11,497 nt of DNA from Candidatus Altimarinota bacterium. GTDB taxonomy: Bacteria > Patescibacteriota > Gracilibacteria > BD1-5 > UBA2023. Numbering within the stretch: position 1 is the stretch's first letter; each line of letters starts with the position of its first letter. The notes under the pieces were generated by a model. The model ran no database searches and was not told the origin of the DNA. It saw only the letters and a list, made by a program, of their open reading frames with translations. The position numbers and the translations under genes were made by a program. This document shows, piece after piece, positions 8,361-11,497 of this stretch. The stretch spans positions 1 through 11,497 of the forward strand of contig SSGK01000020.1 of assembly GCA_008015855.1 (NCBI GenBank). Direction: 5' to 3'.

Positions 8361-8735
8361 GAATCTTACAATCGGTTGATTGCATTTCAGACCAGGTGAT
8401 GCCAATTTTCTTTCGATTTGCTTCCAGTACGTCTTTTTGGTTTTCAAATTTTTCCATGTCATTTGGATCTTTTGAAGTTTTCGAAGCAAGTGGAGGTCTC
8501 GAATGTGTTTTGAAATATATGCCTTCTTTTCTCCATTGGGAGTGTTTTTTGATAGGTTCTGCATATGACATAATTCTCGATTAATATCTCATTGAAAAAG
8601 CCTCTCCTGATTACTCATGGCATATGATCCAGGAGATGTGATTCCTATAATAGCTGAGGCACATAGAATCTGGAGGGTTTTTATAGCTTTCCCACTTTGA
8701 GTATTTGATAATTCAGTATTTTTTAAAAGTTCCAT
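8353..8735 (-). pseudogene. Small secreted protein with one apparent frameshift
   Basis: ATG 8735 opens a frame with a signal-peptide-like N-terminus: GKAIKTLQILCASAIIGITS, then a probable cleavage site after GSYA. It continues NQERLFQGDINREL (the Gly is TGA at 8591) and a basic helical stretch up to LLRKLQK. From about 8470 the plausible protein moves to the next frame (DPNDMEKFENQKDVLEANRKKIGITWSEMQ) and stops at TAA 8355-8353, inside the terminator like its neighbours. One extra A in the AAAA run at 8473-8470 would join the halves into about 127 residues with two cysteines in the mature part. The unshifted frame would run through the terminator into the opposite gene. This may be a real mutation, a sequencing error or slippage. 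Function unknown. Confidence 0.6.
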
Positions 8736-8757
8736 AGAAAAAAATATTAGGAATATA

Positions 8758-8785
8758 TTTATATATAAAATATATATTTAGTCAA
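8758..8785 (-). promoter_or_regulatory. Promoter of the frameshifted small gene
   Basis: Minus strand TTGACT (8785-8780), 16-bp spacer, TATAAA (8763-8758), about 22 bases before ATG 8735. An intact strong promoter suggests the gene is still transcribed. Confidence 0.6.
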
Positions 8786-8801
8786 AGTTTGATGCATGAT
8801 T

Positions 8802-8830
8802 TTGCATATTTCAAAAGAACATGATAGGAT
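8802..8830 (+). promoter_or_regulatory. Probable promoter of the lytic transglycosylase gene
   Basis: TTGCAT (8802-8807), 17-bp spacer, TAGGAT (8825-8830), about 23 bases before ATG 8854. The in-frame GTG at 8833 directly abuts the -10 box, which argues against it as the start. Confidence 0.45.
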
Positions 8831-8853
8831 AAGTGAAAATATCTTTATTTATT

Positions 8854-9930
8854 ATGGGAAGCAAGTCTGGAAGTATCGAAAAACATTCTTCTCACACAGA
8901 AAAACCTCAAACTTCTTGAAAAGATGGCATGATTCAAGAATGAAAGGGATATTATGATGTGCTCTCAAGACAGCTTGGAATATCGAATTGGCGAGAACTG
9001 GCAGTATTTATTGAAGCATCAATCTGACATCCAAAAACTGGAGACGTATATCGTTTGAAATGATGAAAACTCGAAGTATTCCGCGAGGGGAAGAGCCTAT
9101 TTATTTATGTGGTTGATAAGGCAGTTCATGATCAATCTGAGAAAATAAAAGCAAATACACAAAAAGTAACCCAACAGATAAAAGAAGAATTCACTCAAAA
9201 ACCACCAAAAGAAAAAAATACACCCAAGGAGAAATGAGAAAAAGTTCGTACTGTCGTCCCAGAGGAATATGCACAATCGATCCAAGAATTATCGAAGGCC
9301 TTTTCTGTTAGTAGAACCCTTCTCGTGTCTCTCATAGAACGAGAATCATGATTTCGAAATGATCTGGTCTCATGAGCTCAAGCAAAGGGAATTATGCAAG
9401 TGCGAAAAATTGTATTCGATGATATTTGATGAGTGTATCAGGAAGGAAAGCTGATGCGCGGACGATGAATGTCGGTGTATCGATCTTTTTTTCAAAAAGT
9501 ACCGAAGAGTGTTATAGAAAACTGTCCGAAAGAAGAGGGGGATATCCTTCGAATACTTCAATCAAAGCAATCACTTTCAGAACAAGACTACTCACAATAC
9601 ATTGGGCGTCTCTGGAAGAGTGTGGCGAATCCGTATGTGAATATGATATTTTGAACGATCTATCTTGCTTATCTACAAGATACCGTGGAAGATGTTCCAA
9701 AAGTACCGAGCATTGTAAAGAAGCTGAATATTGATGAGATTAATAAGTTACGAAGTGCTAAGTGACAAAAGCCACTGGAACAAAAAGCACTTCAGAATTT
9801 TGCAAAGAAATTGGAGCTGAGTCCAATAGCTCGGCAAAAATTTGTTACCCTCGCTTCCTATAATGAGGGGACTTTCCCAAAAGGAGTGAGTCATGGTCTC
9901 TACTATGCGACGGTTATTATGCTTGCATAA
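8854..9930 (+). CDS. SLT-type lytic transglycosylase with LysM-like N-terminal domain
   Basis: 358 residues; needs 13 TGA codons read as Gly. Lytic transglycosylases cleave the MurNAc-GlcNAc bond of peptidoglycan, leaving 1,6-anhydroMurNAc. The SLT motifs are clear: ERESGF with catalytic Glu at about 163, SGAQAKGIMQV (173-183), NMIFGTIYLAYL (263-274) and ASYNEG (334-339). Conserved glycines in ESG, SGA and FGT are encoded by TGA. Residues about 28-86 (GKGYYDVLSRQLGI to SLFIYV) have the size and strand-helix-helix-strand look of a LysM-like domain (inference). A lysine- and proline-rich linker (100-130) joins the two. The insert between motifs at about 190-258 is longer than in minimal SLT domains. 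No signal peptide or lipobox is seen, unexpected for a periplasmic enzyme. The 3' end overlaps rnr by 14 bases. Confidence 0.9.
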
Positions 9931-11497
9931 CGTGCCGAGCTGCTTCAGAGAGTTCTATTCGATTGAATTCATAGTTGATTGATTCAATCCGTACTCGAAT
10001 AGAATCTCCTATTGTATAAAGTGTTTGTCCTGATGAACTCCGGAGACTTCCACTCAGAGAATGAAAAATAAGATTCCCCTTCGGAATAAAAATACTTCCT
10101 TCTACTCCATTCGAAAGTTCGATGTAGATATTTCGTTCCGTTATTCCAGAAATAATTCCATCATATATATCACCAATAAATGGTTTCATATAGAGGCATT
10201 TTACTCGTTCTTCCAGTGCTCGAGAAATAGTTTCTGCTGTTCTTTCACGAAGCGAGGATTTATCAGATTTTACCTTTAAATCCTTTTCTGAATACAGTCA
10301 TTTTTGAGTATGAAGAAAGTGTTTTATAATTCTATGAAGCAGGAGATCGGGGTATCGACGAATAGGGGAGGTGAAATGGCTATAGAAATCAAGTGCCAAT
10401 CAGAAATGTCAGAGGGGCTTTTCCTTGTATACGGCCTTTGTCATTTTTGGAAGTAAGAGCTTTGAGAGTCGATACTGATTTTTCTCACTCATACTATCCA
10501 GAGAATCACGGATGATTTTCGGGGTAAGAGTCTTTTCGATATCATTCTTTCCAAGAATCGATTGAATAACCTGAATAGTTTCGATGCTCGGTGCCTCATG
10601 GATACGAGATACAAAGGCAATCTTATTTTTTGAACACCACTTTGCTACTTCTTCATTCGCTAGTACCATACATTCTTCAATGAGCATGTGCGCGTCGTTT
10701 CGATCACGTTTTCGAATATTGGTAATATTTTTATGTTCATCAAATTCATAGACGCACTCCGTGGTAGTAAAAAGGATCTTTCATTCCTTCTTCCTTCTTT
10801 TTTCCAGTATCTTAAAAAGTGAATATGCCTGAGTGATAGTGCTATTCCATTCGGGAGAATGAAGGGATGTATCCTGCGTTGATATAAACTCATATACCTC
10901 ATCATACGTCGATCGATGAGAACTTTTGATAATACTTTCTACTATTTTTGAGGCAACAACTCACCCATTCGAATCTATCTCCATGAGAACGGAGAGGGTA
11001 TTTTTTACGCTTCATGGATGAAGGGAGCAGAGATTATTGGAAAGATGTTCTGGAAGCATCGGGATAACTTTCCCAGGAAAATAGATGCTCGTCCCACGTA
11101 AAAAGGATTCATGATCGAGTTTTGAGTCCTGAATGACATAGTTTGAAACATCGGCGATATGAACTCAGAGGAGTATATGTGAATTTCCCAGTGTTCGAAG
11201 AGAGATGGCATCATCCAGATCTTTCGCATCTTTTCCATCAATCGTTGTTGTATACCAAGAGCGAAAATCAACTCGTTTTCCATGTTCTGTTTCGACAATA
11301 GAAAATGATTCTCCCGAGAAAATACATGTTTCACTCGTTTCCTTGAATCGAGAAGGAGGGGTATATTGTTCTGCTTCCATGAGAACGTCTGGTGAGAAAT
11401 TCGTTCGAATATTGTATCGAAATAAGAGTATTTTTTCATCGATATTTTTCTCTTCTTTATTTCAGAGATTTCTGAGAATTTTACCATGAGGAATTTC
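9917..11497 (-). CDS. rnr: Ribonuclease R (RNB family exoribonuclease), 5' end outside the window
   Basis: 526 residues are visible. RNase R is a processive 3'-5' exoribonuclease able to degrade structured RNA. Reading inward from 11497: the cold-shock-domain end EIPHGKILRNLGN, the RNB domain with TIDGKDAKDLDDAIS (metal-binding aspartates), VHIADVSNYV, IPMLPEHLSNNLCSLHPG, DAHMLIEECMVLANEEVA, GHFGLALDFYSHFTSPIRRYPDLLLHR, and a C-terminal S1 domain (GDIYDGIISGITERNIYIEL to NRIELSE). Two TGA codons fall on the invariant glycines of GHFGLAL, among the best evidence for the UGA = Gly code. The start and the N-terminal cold-shock region, roughly 150-200 residues, are missing. There is no lysine-rich tail after S1. 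Its last codons share a palindrome with the convergent transglycosylase gene. Confidence 0.95.

Noticed and set aside
8256..8564. Unshifted minus-strand frame running to 8256
   Set aside because: It passes through the bidirectional terminator and overlaps the opposite gene, while the alternative frame stops inside the terminator as at the other junctions.
8780..8810. Short dyad ATGCA...TGCAT between the divergent promoters at 8758-8830
   Set aside because: The arms are only five bases in AT-rich DNA and do not match either promoter symmetrically; too weak to call an operator.
1..11497. Many short or interrupted reading frames, looking like a field of pseudogenes
   Set aside because: The interruptions are almost all TGA, the frames continue with conserved motifs across them, and TAA/TAG stops occur only at sensible gene ends. 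A recoded UGA explains this; decay does not.

Overview
The window comes from a low-GC bacterium that reads UGA as glycine (genetic code 25). This points to the candidate phyla Gracilibacteria (BD1-5) or Absconditabacteria (SR1); the window alone cannot say which. With the standard code almost every gene here looks broken. With UGA = Gly, nine of eleven genes become continuous, one has no in-frame UGA at all, and one keeps a single-base frameshift. The recoded positions fall on glycines that their families conserve: GHFGLAL in RNase R, FGC in the methylthiotransferase, ESG in the lytic transglycosylase. All visible stops are TAA, plus one TAG.

Layout. 1-3484 holds ordinary compact housekeeping genes: the 3' part of rlmH (+), ssb (-), two small unknown genes (+), an MtaB-type tRNA methylthiotransferase (-) and a DUF167/YggU gene (+). 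3468-9930 is a cell-wall-oriented accessory block. It has a 1451-residue LysM protein (-, 3468-7823), a 128-residue unknown protein (+), a frameshifted small protein with a signal-peptide-like start (-), and an SLT-type lytic transglycosylase (+). 9917-11497 is the 3' two thirds or so of an RNase R gene (-), running off the right edge.

Organisation. The genes alternate in strand, with tight divergent promoter pairs and convergent ends that overlap or share one hairpin terminator. Start codons lack a Shine-Dalgarno sequence and are often preceded by a T-rich stretch ending in TCT. The block at 3468-9930 is the most interesting part. The giant protein combines a LysM domain, a possible Cys-His hydrolase segment, an internal duplication of about 180 residues with coiled coil, and a possible lysozyme-like C-terminus. 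The nearby transglycosylase has a clear SLT fold and perhaps its own LysM-like domain. Cultivated relatives in these phyla live attached to other bacteria, some as predators, so a role in self or host/prey wall remodelling is a reasonable but untested inference. Neither of the two large wall-directed proteins has a recognisable signal peptide.

I saw no tRNA, rRNA, CRISPR array or insertion sequence.
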